Assembly (NCBI RefSeq): GCF_024637375.1
Contig: NZ_JAGXFK010000058.1
Location: 1 to 64,000, forward strand
DNA from: Sediminimonas sp.
GTDB taxonomy: Bacteria > Pseudomonadota > Alphaproteobacteria > Rhodobacterales > Rhodobacteraceae
Length of the DNA: 64,000 bases
Reading direction: 5' to 3'
In this document: positions 25,822-36,400 of the stretch, in pieces
Position numbering within the stretch: position 1 is the first letter of the stretch
How the letters are laid out: every line of letters begins with the position of its first letter
Program-made: the position numbers and the translations under genes
The notes under the pieces: generated by a model
The model's input: the letters and a program-made list of their open reading frames with translations, nothing else
Told to the model about the DNA's origin: nothing
Databases searched by the model: none

Positions 25822-26907
25822 ATGACCCAGATCACCCCACGCCCCGGCATCATGGAGATCGCCCCCTACCAGGGCGGGCAGGCCCGAATCGAGGGCGTGC
25901 GCGACGCCGTGAAGCTGAGCTCCAACGAGAACCCCTACGGCCCCGGCGAGGCGGCGATCGAGGCGTTTCGCCGCGCCGCCTACGACCTGCACCGCTACCC
26001 GCCCACCGATCACGCCGCGTTGCGCACCGCGATCGCCGAGGTACACGGGCTGGACGCGGCGCGCATCATCTGCGGGGTGGGCAGCGACGAGATCATCCAT
26101 TTCCTTTGCCAGGCTTATGCCGGGTCGGGCGCCGAGGTGATCCATACCGAGCACGGCTTTGCCATGTACCGCATCAGCGCGCTGGTCTCGGGTGCCACAC
26201 CGGTCGAGGTGCCGGAACGCGACCGCGTCACCGATGTCGATGCCATCCTCGCCGCCTGCACCGAGGCGACGCGGCTGGTATTCATCGCCAACCCCAACAA
26301 CCCCACCGGCACGATGATCGGCGAGGCCGAGATCGCGCGCCTGGCCGCTGGGTTGCCGGCGCAGGCGATCCTGGTGCTCGACGGCGCCTATGCCGAGTAT
26401 GTCGAGGATTACGACGGCGGCGCGGGGCTGGTCGAGACGTGCGACAACGTGGTGATGACGCGCACCTTTTCCAAGCTTTACGGGCTGGGCGGGATGCGCG
26501 TCGGCTGGGGCTATGGCCCCGCCGCGATCATCGACGTGCTGGACCGCGTGCGCGGGCCGTTCAACCTGTCGAGCGCCGCGCTGGCCACCGCCGAGGCGGC
26601 GGTGCGCGACCGCGCCTGGGCCGAGAAGTGCCGCGCCGACAACGCCCGGATGCGCACCTGGCTGGCCGGTGCGCTGGCCGAGCACGGCGTGCCCTCGGAC
26701 GTGTCGATGGCCAATTTCATCCTTGCCCGCTTCGCCGATGTCGAGGAGGCCGAGGCTTGCGACGCCTACCTGAAATCGCAAGGGCTGATCGTGCGGCGCG
26801 TGGCCGGCTACAAGCTGCCCGAGTGCCTGCGCATCACGGTGGGCGACGAGGCCAGCTGCCGCCGCGTGGCCCACGCGGTGGGGCAGTTCAAGGGCGGCGC
26901 GCGATGA
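25822..26907 (+). CDS. hisC: Histidinol-phosphate / aromatic aminotransferase
   Basis: A 361-residue fold-type I PLP aminotransferase. Landmarks are [31 protein letters not shown], and the PLP lysine motif [18 protein letters not shown]. It overlaps tyrA by 4 bases, so besides histidine synthesis it probably transaminates prephenate-pathway products in phenylalanine/tyrosine synthesis. ATG 25822 has AAGGAG upstream. Confidence 0.93.
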   Translation: MTQITPRPGIMEIAPYQGGQARIEGVRDAVKLSSNENPYGPGEAAIEAFRRAAYDLHRYPPTDHAALRTAIAEVHGLDAARIICGVGSDEIIHFLCQAYAGSGAEVIHTEHGFAMYRISALVSGATPVEVPERDRVTDVDAILAACTEATRLVFIANPNNPTGTMIGEAEIARLAAGLPAQAILVLDGAYAEYVEDYDGGAGLVETCDNVVMTRTFSKLYGLGGMRVGWGYGPAAIIDVLDRVRGPFNLSSAALATAEAAVRDRAWAEKCRADNARMRTWLAGALAEHGVPSDVSMANFILARFADVEEAEACDAYLKSQGLIVRRVAGYKLPECLRITVGDEASCRRVAHAVGQFKGGAR

Positions 26908-27860
26908 CCCCGGTTTACGACCGCGTGGCGTTGATCGGGCTGGGGCTGATCGCGTCGTCGATGTTCCATGCGATCCGGCGCGCCGGACTCGCGGACGAGG
27001 TGACCGGCTATACACGCACGCAGGCCACGCGCGATACGGCGCGCCGCATCGGGCTGTGCGACCGGGTGTGCGACAGCGCGGCCGAGGCGGTCGCGGGCGC
27101 CGACCTGGTGGTGCTGTGCGTGCCGGTGGGCGCCATGGGCGCGGTCGCCGCCGAGATCGCGCCGCACCTGGCGCCGGGTGCCACGCTCAGCGATGTCGGG
27201 TCGGTCAAGCGCGCGGTGATCGACGCGGTCGGCCCGCATGTGCCCGGGGGGGTGCATTTCGTGCCCGCCCACCCCTTGGCCGGGACCGAGCATTCCGGCC
27301 CCGAGTCGGGCTTTGCCGAGCTGTTCGACAACCGCTGGTGCCTGCTGGTGCCGCCGCCGGGCACGGCGCCCGAACCGGTGGCGCGGCTCAGGGCGTTCTG
27401 GGAGGCGCTGGGCTCGCACGTCGAGACGATGGAGCCCGACCACCACGACCTGGTGCTTGCGGTAACCAGCCACGCGCCGCACCTGATCGCCTATACCATG
27501 GTCGGCGTCGCCGACGACCTGGGGCGGGTGACCGACAGCGAGGTGATCAAGTATTCCGCCGCCGGGTTCCGCGACTTCACCCGCATCGCCGCCAGCGACC
27601 CGACCATGTGGCGCGACGTGTTCCTGACCAACAAGGATGCGACGCTGGAAATCCTCGGCCGCTTCACCGAAGAGCTGTTCGCGTTGCAGCGCGCCATCCG
27701 CACCGGCGACGGCGATCACCTGTTTGATTACTTCACCCGAACGCGCGAGATTCGGCGCGGCATCATCGAGGCCGGGCAGGACACCGACGCGCCCGATTTC
27801 GGCCGCGCTTCCGCGCAGCGCGGCCCCGAACCCGACCCGGCGGGGCGCGGCGACGGTTGA
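26904..27860 (+). CDS. tyrA: Prephenate / arogenate dehydrogenase
   Basis: A 318-residue NAD(P)-dependent enzyme that oxidatively decarboxylates prephenate or arogenate in tyrosine synthesis. The Rossmann motif reads [17 protein letters not shown], with Ala in the third Gly position. The catalytic region has [10 protein letters not shown] and [17 protein letters not shown]. The last ~20 residues are a Pro/Asp/Arg-rich tail. ATGA overlap with hisC indicates coupling. Confidence 0.93.
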   Translation: MTPVYDRVALIGLGLIASSMFHAIRRAGLADEVTGYTRTQATRDTARRIGLCDRVCDSAAEAVAGADLVVLCVPVGAMGAVAAEIAPHLAPGATLSDVGSVKRAVIDAVGPHVPGGVHFVPAHPLAGTEHSGPESGFAELFDNRWCLLVPPPGTAPEPVARLRAFWEALGSHVETMEPDHHDLVLAVTSHAPHLIAYTMVGVADDLGRVTDSEVIKYSAAGFRDFTRIAASDPTMWRDVFLTNKDATLEILGRFTEELFALQRAIRTGDGDHLFDYFTRTREIRRGIIEAGQDTDAPDFGRASAQRGPEPDPAGRGDG

Positions 27861-27867
27861 CGGGCGC

Positions 27868-28881
27868 TCAGGGCAGGCGCAGCCACGGTGCGCGCCCGAC
27901 AGGCACCGGCCCGAGGTAGACGCGCCCGCCGGCAAGCTGGAGGGGGATATCCAGCATCCGCGGGTTGCCCGCCAGCCCGGCGATCATTTCCAGCGCCGAT
28001 TGCATCTGCCCTGCCACGACCTGCGGCAGCGCCCCGGTGGCGACGGCGGCGCCGAGGATGTCGCGCCAGTTGCGCGCCCGCAGGGTGATCCGGCCATCGG
28101 CGCGCCCGCGTTCGTCGATGGTCACTTCGCCTGCCGCCTCCAACACCATGTCGCCCCATTCGGCGCGGGCCGCCTCGATGCGCAGCGCCACCGGCTGCGG
28201 GCGGGCGCGTTCCAGCGTATGCCGGTCGATCGGGCGGTCGAGGGTCACGGCAATGTCGGCCTTGAGCACGTCGAAGCGCGGCGGCAACACGTCTCCCGTG
28301 GCGATGCGGCGGCGCGTTCGCGCCGGCGGGGCGAACTCGGCGGCACTCAGCGCCACGCGGTAGGCCGCCTTTTCGCCGCTGCCGGGTTGAGCCTTGATGG
28401 CGAGGTTGAGCGCCGTCATGGCGGTGCCGCCCCCGGGATTGGCGCCAACCCGCGCGATACGCAGCGTATCGGCGATGAGCGTCGCCCGCTCCAGCGTCGC
28501 CGCCTTGCCGCGCGTGACCATGCTGGCGCGCATGTCGGCGCTGGTCAGGTCGTATTTTACCCGCGGCGAGGCAAGGCGCTGGCGGTCGGGCCACACCGCG
28601 ATGACGTGATCGTCGTCATAGCTCAGCCGCAGGATTTGCAGAAACGGTGCCTGCCAGGCCCAGCCGGTCGCCGGGTCGGCCATCGCCGGCGCATCGAGCG
28701 TCGCGTCCAGCCGATTGGGAAACCCCGCCACCGACAGCGCCGCGTAATCGGCGGCCCAGCCCTCGGCGCGGCGGGCGTCGAACCAGGCGGAGATGTCGGA
28801 TTTCATGCCCGATGCGGCCCAGAACCAGTGCCCCGACCACAGCGCGGCGGCCAGAACGATCACGATCACCAGGCGTTTCAC
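27868..28881 (-). CDS. DUF2125 domain-containing periplasmic protein
   Basis: A 337-residue protein of the alphaproteobacterial DUF2125 family, with an N-terminal membrane anchor or signal (residues 4-20, LVIVIVLAAALWSGHWF). Family features include SDISAWFDARRAEGW and PNRLDATLDAP. The start is GTG 28881, preceded by AAAGGGGG; an upstream ATG is out of frame. It is convergent with tyrA, 7 bases apart. Function unknown; relatives resemble AsmA-like envelope proteins. Confidence 0.85.
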   Translation of the reverse strand: MKRLVIVIVLAAALWSGHWFWAASGMKSDISAWFDARRAEGWAADYAALSVAGFPNRLDATLDAPAMADPATGWAWQAPFLQILRLSYDDDHVIAVWPDRQRLASPRVKYDLTSADMRASMVTRGKAATLERATLIADTLRIARVGANPGGGTAMTALNLAIKAQPGSGEKAAYRVALSAAEFAPPARTRRRIATGDVLPPRFDVLKADIAVTLDRPIDRHTLERARPQPVALRIEAARAEWGDMVLEAAGEVTIDERGRADGRITLRARNWRDILGAAVATGALPQVVAGQMQSALEMIAGLAGNPRMLDIPLQLAGGRVYLGPVPVGRAPWLRLP

Positions 28882-28947
28882 GGGCTGCCCCCTTTCATGT
28901 GGTGCCTGGCTGGTGTTTACAGGGCCGCAACGCGGAGGGCCAGATGC

Positions 28948-29478
28948 ATGACGATGTGGGTGTTCGGATACGGATCGCTGTTGTGGAACCCGGGTTTCGA
29001 GGTCGCGGATCGCGGCCTTGCGGTGTTGCCGGGCTACCACCGCAGTTTCTGCATGCGCTCGGTCCACCACCGCGGCACCGCCGATGCGCCGGGGCTGGTG
29101 CTGGCGCTGGACCGGGCCGAGGGCGCCGCCTGCCACGGGCAGGCGCTGGCGGTGGCACCGGGGCGCGAGGACGACACGCTGGCCTACCTGCGTGAGCGCG
29201 AGCTGGTCTCGTCGGCCTATTTCGAAGCGCGCCTGGCTGTCGATCTGCGCGACGGGCGCCGGGTCGAGGCGGTGACCTACCTGGTCGACCCCGATCATAC
29301 GCAGTATTGCGGCGCCTTGCCGCTGGACGAGCAGGCCGGGATCATCGCCCGCGCGAGCGGCGGCATGGGTCCGAATGCCGAGTATCTGTTCAACACCGCC
29401 GCGCATCTGCGCACGCTTGGAATCTCTGACCCCGACCTTGATTGGCTGGACGCCCGGGTGCGCGCCCTGACGGCATAA
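28948..29478 (+). CDS. Gamma-glutamylcyclotransferase (ChaC-like)
   Basis: A 176-residue protein of the gamma-glutamylcyclotransferase fold. It starts MTMWVFGYGSLLWNPGF, the substrate-binding YGSL loop. PGYHRSFCMRSVHHRG and the later GMGPNAEYLFNTAAHL match ChaC-type enzymes, which degrade glutathione to 5-oxoproline and Cys-Gly. Divergent from the DUF2125 gene. Confidence 0.9.
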   Translation: MTMWVFGYGSLLWNPGFEVADRGLAVLPGYHRSFCMRSVHHRGTADAPGLVLALDRAEGAACHGQALAVAPGREDDTLAYLRERELVSSAYFEARLAVDLRDGRRVEAVTYLVDPDHTQYCGALPLDEQAGIIARASGGMGPNAEYLFNTAAHLRTLGISDPDLDWLDARVRALTA

Positions 29479-29546
29479 TTCCTTGGCTTGACGCGCTGAA
29501 ACCCCTATTGTCGCGCCAACAAGAACAAGTGTCAGGATCTGTCCGC

Positions 29547-30782
29547 ATGGATCAGCCGGACCGCGAGGTCGAGCCGCAGTTTTCCCAACCCGTGCGCCAG
29601 ATCATCCTGATGCTCATGGTGCTGGGTCTGACCGGGGTGGTGGTGGTGCTGGCGCTGCCGCGGGTGCTGCCGGTGTTCGAGGCAAACCCCTACCTCAACG
29701 GCTTCATCCTGTTCGTTTTCGTGATCGGCGTGCTGGCGTGTTTCTGGCAGGTGCTGCAACTCATCAGTTCGGTGCGCTGGATCGAGGCATTCGCCAGCGA
29801 GCGAGAGGTCGCGCAGGCCGGGCGCGTGCCGCAATTGCTGGCGCCCCTGGCGGCGTTGCTGCGATCGCGCGGGCGACGGATGCAGATATCGGCATCCTCG
29901 ACACGTTCGATCCTCGATTCGGTGGCCACGCGGATCGACGAGGCGCGCGAGATCACCCGCTATATCGTCAGCCTGCTGATCTTTCTCGGGCTCCTGGGCA
30001 CGTTCTACGGGCTGGCCACCACCGTGCCGGCGCTGGTGGACACGATTCGCGGGCTTGCCCCGCAGGAGGGCGAGGCGGGGGTCGAGGTGTTCGGGCGCCT
30101 GATGAGCGGCCTGGATCAACAACTTTCGGGCATGGGCGTGGCGTTCGGTTCGTCGCTGTTGGGGTTGGCCGGATCGCTGGTCGTGGGGCTGCTGGAGCTG
30201 TTCGCCGGCCACGGGCAGAACCGGTTCTACCGCGAACTTGAGGAATGGCTGTCGTCGATCACGCGGCTGGGCTTTTCCAGTGGCGAGGCCGAGGGCGGCG
30301 ATCAGGAGGTCGTGGCGCAGGTTCTCGACACCATGGTCGAGCAGATGGACGGACTGCGCCAGCTTTTTTCGCAGTCCGAGGCGGGTCGCGTCGAAACCGA
30401 CGCCAAGCTGGGCAGCCTGGCCGACTCGGTCGAGCGGCTGACCGACCGAATGGCCGAGACGCGGTCGATGGACGAGGCGCTGGCGCGCGTGTCTGAGGGG
30501 CAGGACCGGCTGATCGGGACGTTGACCGACCTGGCCGAGGCCGAGCGCGGCCGCGAAGAGGGGCTCGACGCCGAAAGCCGGATGCGGCTGCGCTCGATCG
30601 ACGTGCAGATGCTGCGCCTGCTGGAAGAGATCAGCGCCGGCCGCCAGGAAACCATGACCGAGCTGCGCACCGATCTTTCGGCGCTGGCCCGCGCCCTGCA
30701 ACAGCAGGGCGGGCGCGGCACCGGCCGTGACCGGGACAGGGGCGCATCGCGGGGCGGTGGCGGCACCGGGCAGGAGGGCTGA
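29547..30782 (+). CDS. MotA/TolQ/ExbB-type proton channel protein (stator A-like subunit)
   Basis: A 411-residue inner-membrane protein with four predicted helices: residues 19-37, 50-72, about 137-160 and 196-219. The last two carry the family hallmarks SLLIFLGLLGTFYGLATT and GMGVAFGSSLLGLAGSLVVG. The cytoplasmic C-terminal ~190 residues are charged and heptad-like, ending in a Gly/Arg-rich tail. ATG 29547 (MDQPDREVE) has AGGA upstream; the track ORF starts inside the previous gene. It is followed 3 bases later by a MotB/OmpA-like gene, so the pair likely forms an ion-driven stator. It is far from any flagellar gene and its cellular role is unknown. Confidence 0.85.
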   Translation: MDQPDREVEPQFSQPVRQIILMLMVLGLTGVVVVLALPRVLPVFEANPYLNGFILFVFVIGVLACFWQVLQLISSVRWIEAFASEREVAQAGRVPQLLAPLAALLRSRGRRMQISASSTRSILDSVATRIDEAREITRYIVSLLIFLGLLGTFYGLATTVPALVDTIRGLAPQEGEAGVEVFGRLMSGLDQQLSGMGVAFGSSLLGLAGSLVVGLLELFAGHGQNRFYRELEEWLSSITRLGFSSGEAEGGDQEVVAQVLDTMVEQMDGLRQLFSQSEAGRVETDAKLGSLADSVERLTDRMAETRSMDEALARVSEGQDRLIGTLTDLAEAERGREEGLDAESRMRLRSIDVQMLRLLEEISAGRQETMTELRTDLSALARALQQQGGRGTGRDRDRGASRGGGGTGQEG

Positions 30783-30785
30783 GCC

Positions 30786-33389
30786 ATGGCCCTGTCGCGG
30801 CGCACCGGGCAGCGCTTCCAGTCTTCCATCTGGCCGGGGTTCGTGGACGCGATGACGGGGCTGTTGCTGGTCCTGATGTTCGTGTTGACCATCTTCATGG
30901 TGGTGCAATCGGTGCTGCGCGAAACCATTGCCGGGCAGGATACCAGGCTTGATGCGCTTTCCGCCGAGGTGGCGGCGCTGTCGCAGGCGCTGGGCTTGGC
31001 GCAGCGGCGCAACACCGAACTGACAGCCCGGGTGGGCGAACTGGACGCGACCCTGCGCGAGGAACGTGCCCGCGCCGACGAGCAGTCGGCGCTGATCGCG
31101 TCGCTGCGCGACGAGCGCGACGCGCAGGCCGCCGCGCTTGAGGGCGCGCGCGGCCGTATCGCCAGTTTCGAGGAACAGGTCGCCGCCCTGATCGCCACGC
31201 GCGATGCGCAAGCCGCGGCGTTGGACGCGGCGCAGAGCCGCATCGCCGGGTTCCGCCGCGAGGTCGCGGCGCTGGGTGACGAACGCGATGCCGCCCGCGA
31301 AGAGGCCGAAGACCTGCGCACGGCACGCGATGCTGCGCAGGCCGAGGTGACGCGACTGGAGGGCGAGCGCGCCGAACTGATCAGCGAGCGCGAGGCGCTC
31401 AACCTGGCGCTGGCGCAGGCGCGCGACGAGGTCGACGCGAAAACCGAGGCGGCGCGCCTTGCCGCGGCGCGGCGCGAGGCCTTGCAGGCGCTGATCGCCG
31501 ATCTGCGCCGTCGCAACGTTGCCGCGGGCGCCGAAGCCGACGATCTGCGCGCCCGGCTGGGTACCGTAGAGGACAAGCTGAGCGCGCAGGAGGCGGCGCG
31601 CGACCGGCTTTCCGCGCGGGTCGGCGAACTGGAGGACGACCTTGACGAAAGCGCGGCGGCGCGCGCCCGCCTGGGCGAAGATCTTGCCGCGACCAGGGAG
31701 CGGCTGAGCGAGGAAGAGGCCGCGCGCTTGGTAGAGGCCGCCGCGGCCGAGCGCCTGCGCGAGCGGCTCAGGAACGCCGACGCGGAACTCACCGCGATGA
31801 CCATGGTGCTGGAGGAGCAGCGCCGCAAGGCCGAGGAAACCCTGACCTTGCTGGCCGCGGCCGAAAGCTCGCAGGAAGACCTGAGCACCAAGCTGGCCGC
31901 GGCGCTGCTGGCGCGCGAGAAGACGCAGCAGCAGCTTGGCGCCCTGCAGGAAGACCTGCAAAGCGCCCGCGACGCCCGCGAGGCGGCGCTTGCGCAGGCC
32001 GAGGAAGACCGCGCCGCGGCGCAAACCCGCCTGTCGTCGCTGGAGGCGGCGCTGGCCCAGGCCCTGGCACGGGCCGAAGAGGGAACGGCGCGCATCGAGG
32101 ATCTGCGCACCCGTCTGAGCGAGGCCGAGGCGGAGCTGGCGCAAACCCGCGAGGCCGCAGGCGACCTGGAGCAGCAACTGGCGCAGGCGCGGCAAACGCA
32201 GACGGCGCTGCGCGATGAGCTGGCCCAGGCACGCGGCGAGGCCGAAAGCCTGCGCGCGCGGATGCAGACCGAAACCGGGTCGCTGGAGAAGCGCCTTGCC
32301 GAGGCGCTGGCCGCCAAGCTCAAGCTGGAGGGCGACCTGGACGACGCACAAACCGCGCTGGCCACGGCGCTGGAGGCGCGCCGACAGGCCGATCAGGCGG
32401 CGCAGCAGGCGCGCGCGGCGCAAGGCGCCGCCGAGGATCGCGCCGCAGCGGCCCAAGACCGTGCCGACGCGGCCGAAGAGCGCGCCACCGCTGCCGAGGG
32501 TCGCGCCGAAGCCGCCGAGCAGACACTGACCCGCGAGACGCAGCGCGCCCAGGACGCGCTGGCCGAGGCGCTGGCGGCCCGTCTGGCGGCCGAGCAGCAG
32601 GCGCAGGCGCAACTGAGCGAGGCCGAGCGTCGCGCGGCGTTGCTGGCCGAGGCACGGCGCAAGCTGACCCAGGAGGAAGCCGCCAGCGCCAAGGCGCAGC
32701 GCGAGCAGGCGCTGCTCAACCAGCAACTGCGCGCGCTGCGAGAGCAACTCGGGTCGTTGCAGGCGCTGCTGGACGACTACAAGGAACGCGAGGCCGCCGC
32801 GCAGGTGCAGTTGCAATCGCTGGGGTCGGACCTTAACGCCGCGCTGGCCCGCGCCGCGGCAGAGGAACGCAAGCGCCGCGAGCTGGAAGAAGCCGAGCGC
32901 AAGCGCCTGGAAGAAGAAAAGGCCAACCTGGAGAAATACCGCAGCGAATTCTTCGGTCGGCTGCGCGAGATCCTGGGCAACCAGGAAGGCGTGCGCATCG
33001 AGGGCGACCGCTTCGTGTTCTCGTCGGAGGTGCTGTTCGCGCCGGGCAAGGCGGAACTGTCGGATGACGGCAAGGCCGAGATCGCCAAGGTCGCGGGTAT
33101 CGTCAAGCGCATCGCCGACGAAATCCCCGAGGGCATCGACTGGATCATCCGGGTGGACGGGCACACCGACGATGTGCCGCTGGCCGATTCCGCCGATTTC
33201 GAGAACAACTGGGAACTCAGCCAGGCGCGGGCGCTGTCGGTGGTGCGCTACATGGTCGATGAACTGGACATGCAGCCCAAGCGGTTGAGCGCCAACGGCT
33301 TCGGGGAATTCCAGCCCGTGAACACCGCCGATACCGAAGCGGCGCGTGCCCAGAACCGGCGCATCGAGTTGAAGCTGACCGAGCGATAG
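30786..33389 (+). CDS. MotB/OmpA-like protein with a giant periplasmic coiled coil (stator B-like subunit)
   Basis: An 867-residue protein in three parts. One N-terminal helix (about residues 19-43) reads WPGFVDAMTGLLLVLMFVL; Asp21 sits where MotB/ZorB-type subunits carry the ion-binding Asp. About 690 residues of Ala/Arg/Glu-rich coiled coil follow (roughly 45-735). The C-terminus (about 740-867) is an OmpA-like peptidoglycan-binding domain (VLFAPGKAELSDDGK ... VDGHTDDVPL ... LSQARALSVVRYM ... NRRIELKL). The coil could reach across the periplasm. Co-transcribed with the A-like gene. It resembles flagellar or Zorya-type stators but is distinct in domain plan. Confidence 0.85.
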   Translation: MALSRRTGQRFQSSIWPGFVDAMTGLLLVLMFVLTIFMVVQSVLRETIAGQDTRLDALSAEVAALSQALGLAQRRNTELTARVGELDATLREERARADEQSALIASLRDERDAQAAALEGARGRIASFEEQVAALIATRDAQAAALDAAQSRIAGFRREVAALGDERDAAREEAEDLRTARDAAQAEVTRLEGERAELISEREALNLALAQARDEVDAKTEAARLAAARREALQALIADLRRRNVAAGAEADDLRARLGTVEDKLSAQEAARDRLSARVGELEDDLDESAAARARLGEDLAATRERLSEEEAARLVEAAAAERLRERLRNADAELTAMTMVLEEQRRKAEETLTLLAAAESSQEDLSTKLAAALLAREKTQQQLGALQEDLQSARDAREAALAQAEEDRAAAQTRLSSLEAALAQALARAEEGTARIEDLRTRLSEAEAELAQTREAAGDLEQQLAQARQTQTALRDELAQARGEAESLRARMQTETGSLEKRLAEALAAKLKLEGDLDDAQTALATALEARRQADQAAQQARAAQGAAEDRAAAAQDRADAAEERATAAEGRAEAAEQTLTRETQRAQDALAEALAARLAAEQQAQAQLSEAERRAALLAEARRKLTQEEAASAKAQREQALLNQQLRALREQLGSLQALLDDYKEREAAAQVQLQSLGSDLNAALARAAAEERKRRELEEAERKRLEEEKANLEKYRSEFFGRLREILGNQEGVRIEGDRFVFSSEVLFAPGKAELSDDGKAEIAKVAGIVKRIADEIPEGIDWIIRVDGHTDDVPLADSADFENNWELSQARALSVVRYMVDELDMQPKRLSANGFGEFQPVNTADTEAARAQNRRIELKLTER

Positions 33390-33470
33390 GCCCGCGCCGG
33401 GCAAGCGCCCTGGCGTCGCGCCTGATCACCTGGTCCCGTGGGCCTCGGGGCCCGGCGGGCGCCGCCCCCC

Positions 33471-36400
33471 TCAGCCGATCTCGGCCAGCCGGGCCAGCGC
33501 GGCGTTCAGGCGCGCCTCTTCCTCTTCGCGGGCGGCGAGGTTTTCGCGCGTTTCCTCGACCACCTCGGCAGGGGCGCTTTCGGCGAACTTGGGGTTGTTC
33601 AGCCGCCCGCGCAGACCGGCCAGTTCCTTTTCCAGCTTGGCGTGCGCCTTTTGCAGCCGCGCCTTTTCGGCGTCCACGTCGATGACGCCGGCCAGCGGCA
33701 GGCCGAAGGTGCCGCCCTCGACCGGCACGGTCACGGTGCCCTTGGGAAAATCGGCGGCCTCGGTCAGGGTGTCGATGCGCGCCAGCTTCGTGATCAGCGC
33801 CTCGTTGCGCGCCCACGCGGCGTGCCCGGCTGTGTCGAGATCGGCCACCAGCATCGGTATCTGCAGCCCCGCCGGCACATGCATCTGCGCGCGGGCCGAG
33901 CGGATACCCTCGATCAGCGAGATCACCCAGTTCATTTCACGGTCGGCGTCGGCATCGACCAGCTCGGCGCCGTATTCGGGCCACGGGGCCAGCGCCAGCA
34001 GCCCGTCGCGCCGGGTGGTGACCTGCCACAGCTCTTCGGTGACGAAGGGCATGATCGGGTGCAGCAGGATCAGGCACTGGTCCAGCACCCATGCCATCGT
34101 GGCGCGCGTCTCGGCCTGGTCTTCGGCGCTGCCATCCATCAGCAGGGGCTTGGAAAATTCCACGTACCAGTCGCAGACCTTGCCCCAGACAAACGCGTAC
34201 AGTGAATTGGCCGCGTCGTTGAACCGGTAGGCGGTGAGCGCTGCGTCCACTTCCTCGCGGATGCGCCCGACCTCGCCGATGATCCAGCGGTTGACGGTGC
34301 GGCTGGCCGCGGGCGGCGTGGGCGCGGGGGCGTGGCCCTCGTAGACGCCATTCATCTCGGCAAAGCGGGTGGCGTTCCATATCTTGGTGCCGAAGTTGCG
34401 GTAGCCGGCGATGCGGTCTTTCGACAGTTTCAGGTCGCGCCCCATGGCCGCCATCGCGGTGAGGGTAAAGCGCACCGCGTCGGCGCCGTAGTCGTCGATC
34501 AGCTCGATCGGGTCCAGCACGTTGCCCAGGGATTTGGACATCTTCTTGCCGGTCTCGTCGCGGACAAGGGCATGGACGTAAACGGTATGGAACGGCTTTT
34601 GCCCGACCACGGCGTATTGCATCATCATCATCCGGGCGACCCAGAAGAAGATGATGTCGAACCCGGTGATCAGCACATCGGTGGGGAAATACTTGCGCAG
34701 TGCCTCGGTGTCCTCGGGCCAGCCCAGCGTACCGATGGGCCAGAGGCCGGAGGAGAACCAGGTGTCGAGGACGTCGGGGTCGCGGGTCAAACCAATTGTA
34801 GTGCGCTCGGATTCCGGATCACCGACCCAACCAGACCCTCTAGACGGCGGATTGGCTTGTGGGCGGCCTGCACTATCAGGCTCAGAGAGTATGAAACCAT
34901 CATCAAAAATAACGTCGATAGTCGCGTGAGGGGTTGTCTTTTTGTGGAAAGCCTTTGCTTTTTCGGCCACTTCGGCTTCACTCGAAGCACAAAACTCGTT
35001 TCCATACAGGTCATACCAAACCGGCACCTGGTGGCCCCACCAGAGCTGGCGCGAGATGCACCATGGCTCGATGTTCTCAAGCCAGTGCAGGTAAACCTTG
35101 CGGTCCTGGTCGGGCATGATCGTGACGTCGCCGCCGGTCACCGCATCAATCGCGGGCTGCACGATCTGCGCGGTGTCCACGAACCACTGGTCGGTCAGCA
35201 TCGGCTCGATCACCACCTTCGAGCGGTCGCCGAAGGGCTGCATGATGGGCTTGGCTTCGACCAGCGGCACCATGGTCACGTCATCCCCGGCAAAGCCGTC
35301 ATCCCCGACTTGATCGGGGATATCCTGATCCCGGGATCCTCGGGTCGCGCCCGAGGATGACGTGGCGGCGGCGGGGCGAGATCCTCCGGTCGAGCCGGAG
35401 GATGACGGGGGATGGTCGGCCGAGGATGACGGCATCATCACGGCCAGCCCCTCGGCGGTGATCTCCTCGACGACCTTGCGGCGCGCCTCGAATCGGTCCA
35501 GCCCGCGCAGGTGATCGGGCACCAGGTTGAGCGTATCCACCTCCTGCGCGGTGAATTCGGCGCCCTCGGCGATCTGTTGCGCGCGCTTGGCACAGTCGGC
35601 ATAAGGCGCGCCGTCGTCGCGCATGTGCGCCTTCGTGTCCATCAGACGGTACATCGGGATGTTTGCGCGCTCGGCCACGGCATAGTCGTTGGCATCATGC
35701 GCGCCGGTGATCTTGACCGCGCCCGAGCCGAAATTCGGGTCGGGGTAGTCATCGGTGATGATCGGGATCAGGCGGCGGTGTTCCTTCGGGCCGACCGGAA
35801 TTTCGCACAGCTTGCCGACGATGGGCGCATAGCGCGCGTCCGACGGGTGGACCGCCACCGCGCCGTCGCCCAGCATCGTCTCGGGGCGCGTGGTGGCGAT
35901 GGAGATGTAATCGCGTTCTTCGCGGAAGATCACGTTGCCGTCTTCATCTTTCTCCAAATACTCATAGGTCTCGCCGCCCGCCAAGGGGTACTTGAAATGC
36001 CACATGTGCCCCGGCACCTCGACATTCTCGACCTCGAGATCGGAAATGGCGGTCTCAAAGTGCGGATCCCAGTTGACCAGCCGCTTGCCGCGATAGATCA
36101 GCCCCTTGTTGTACATGTCCACGAAGACGCGGATCACCGCGTCGTGGAAATTGCCCTCTTCGCCCGCCGGCGCGCCGGGTGCGCCGGACATGGTGAAGGC
36201 GTTGCGCGACCAGTCGCACGAGGCCCCCAGCCGCCGGAGCTGGTTGATGATGGCGCCGCCCGATTCCTGTTTCCATTCCCAGACCTTCGCGAGGAACTCT
36301 TGCCGCGTGAAATCGGTGCGCCGCTTGCCTTCCTTGGCGAGGTCGCGTTCCACCACCATCTGCGTGGCGATGCCGGCGTGGTCCTGCCCCGGCTGCCACA

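Noticed and set aside
29547-33389. Zorya anti-phage system
   Set aside because: The pair resembles ZorAB in broad plan, but the long coil is on the B subunit, no ZorC/D/E genes are present, and the neighbours are housekeeping genes.
29532-33404. 1290-residue minus-strand ORF covering the stator-like genes
   Set aside because: It is an antisense shadow produced by high GC and coiled-coil codon bias; the plus-strand genes have clear domains, ribosome sites and a 3-base junction.
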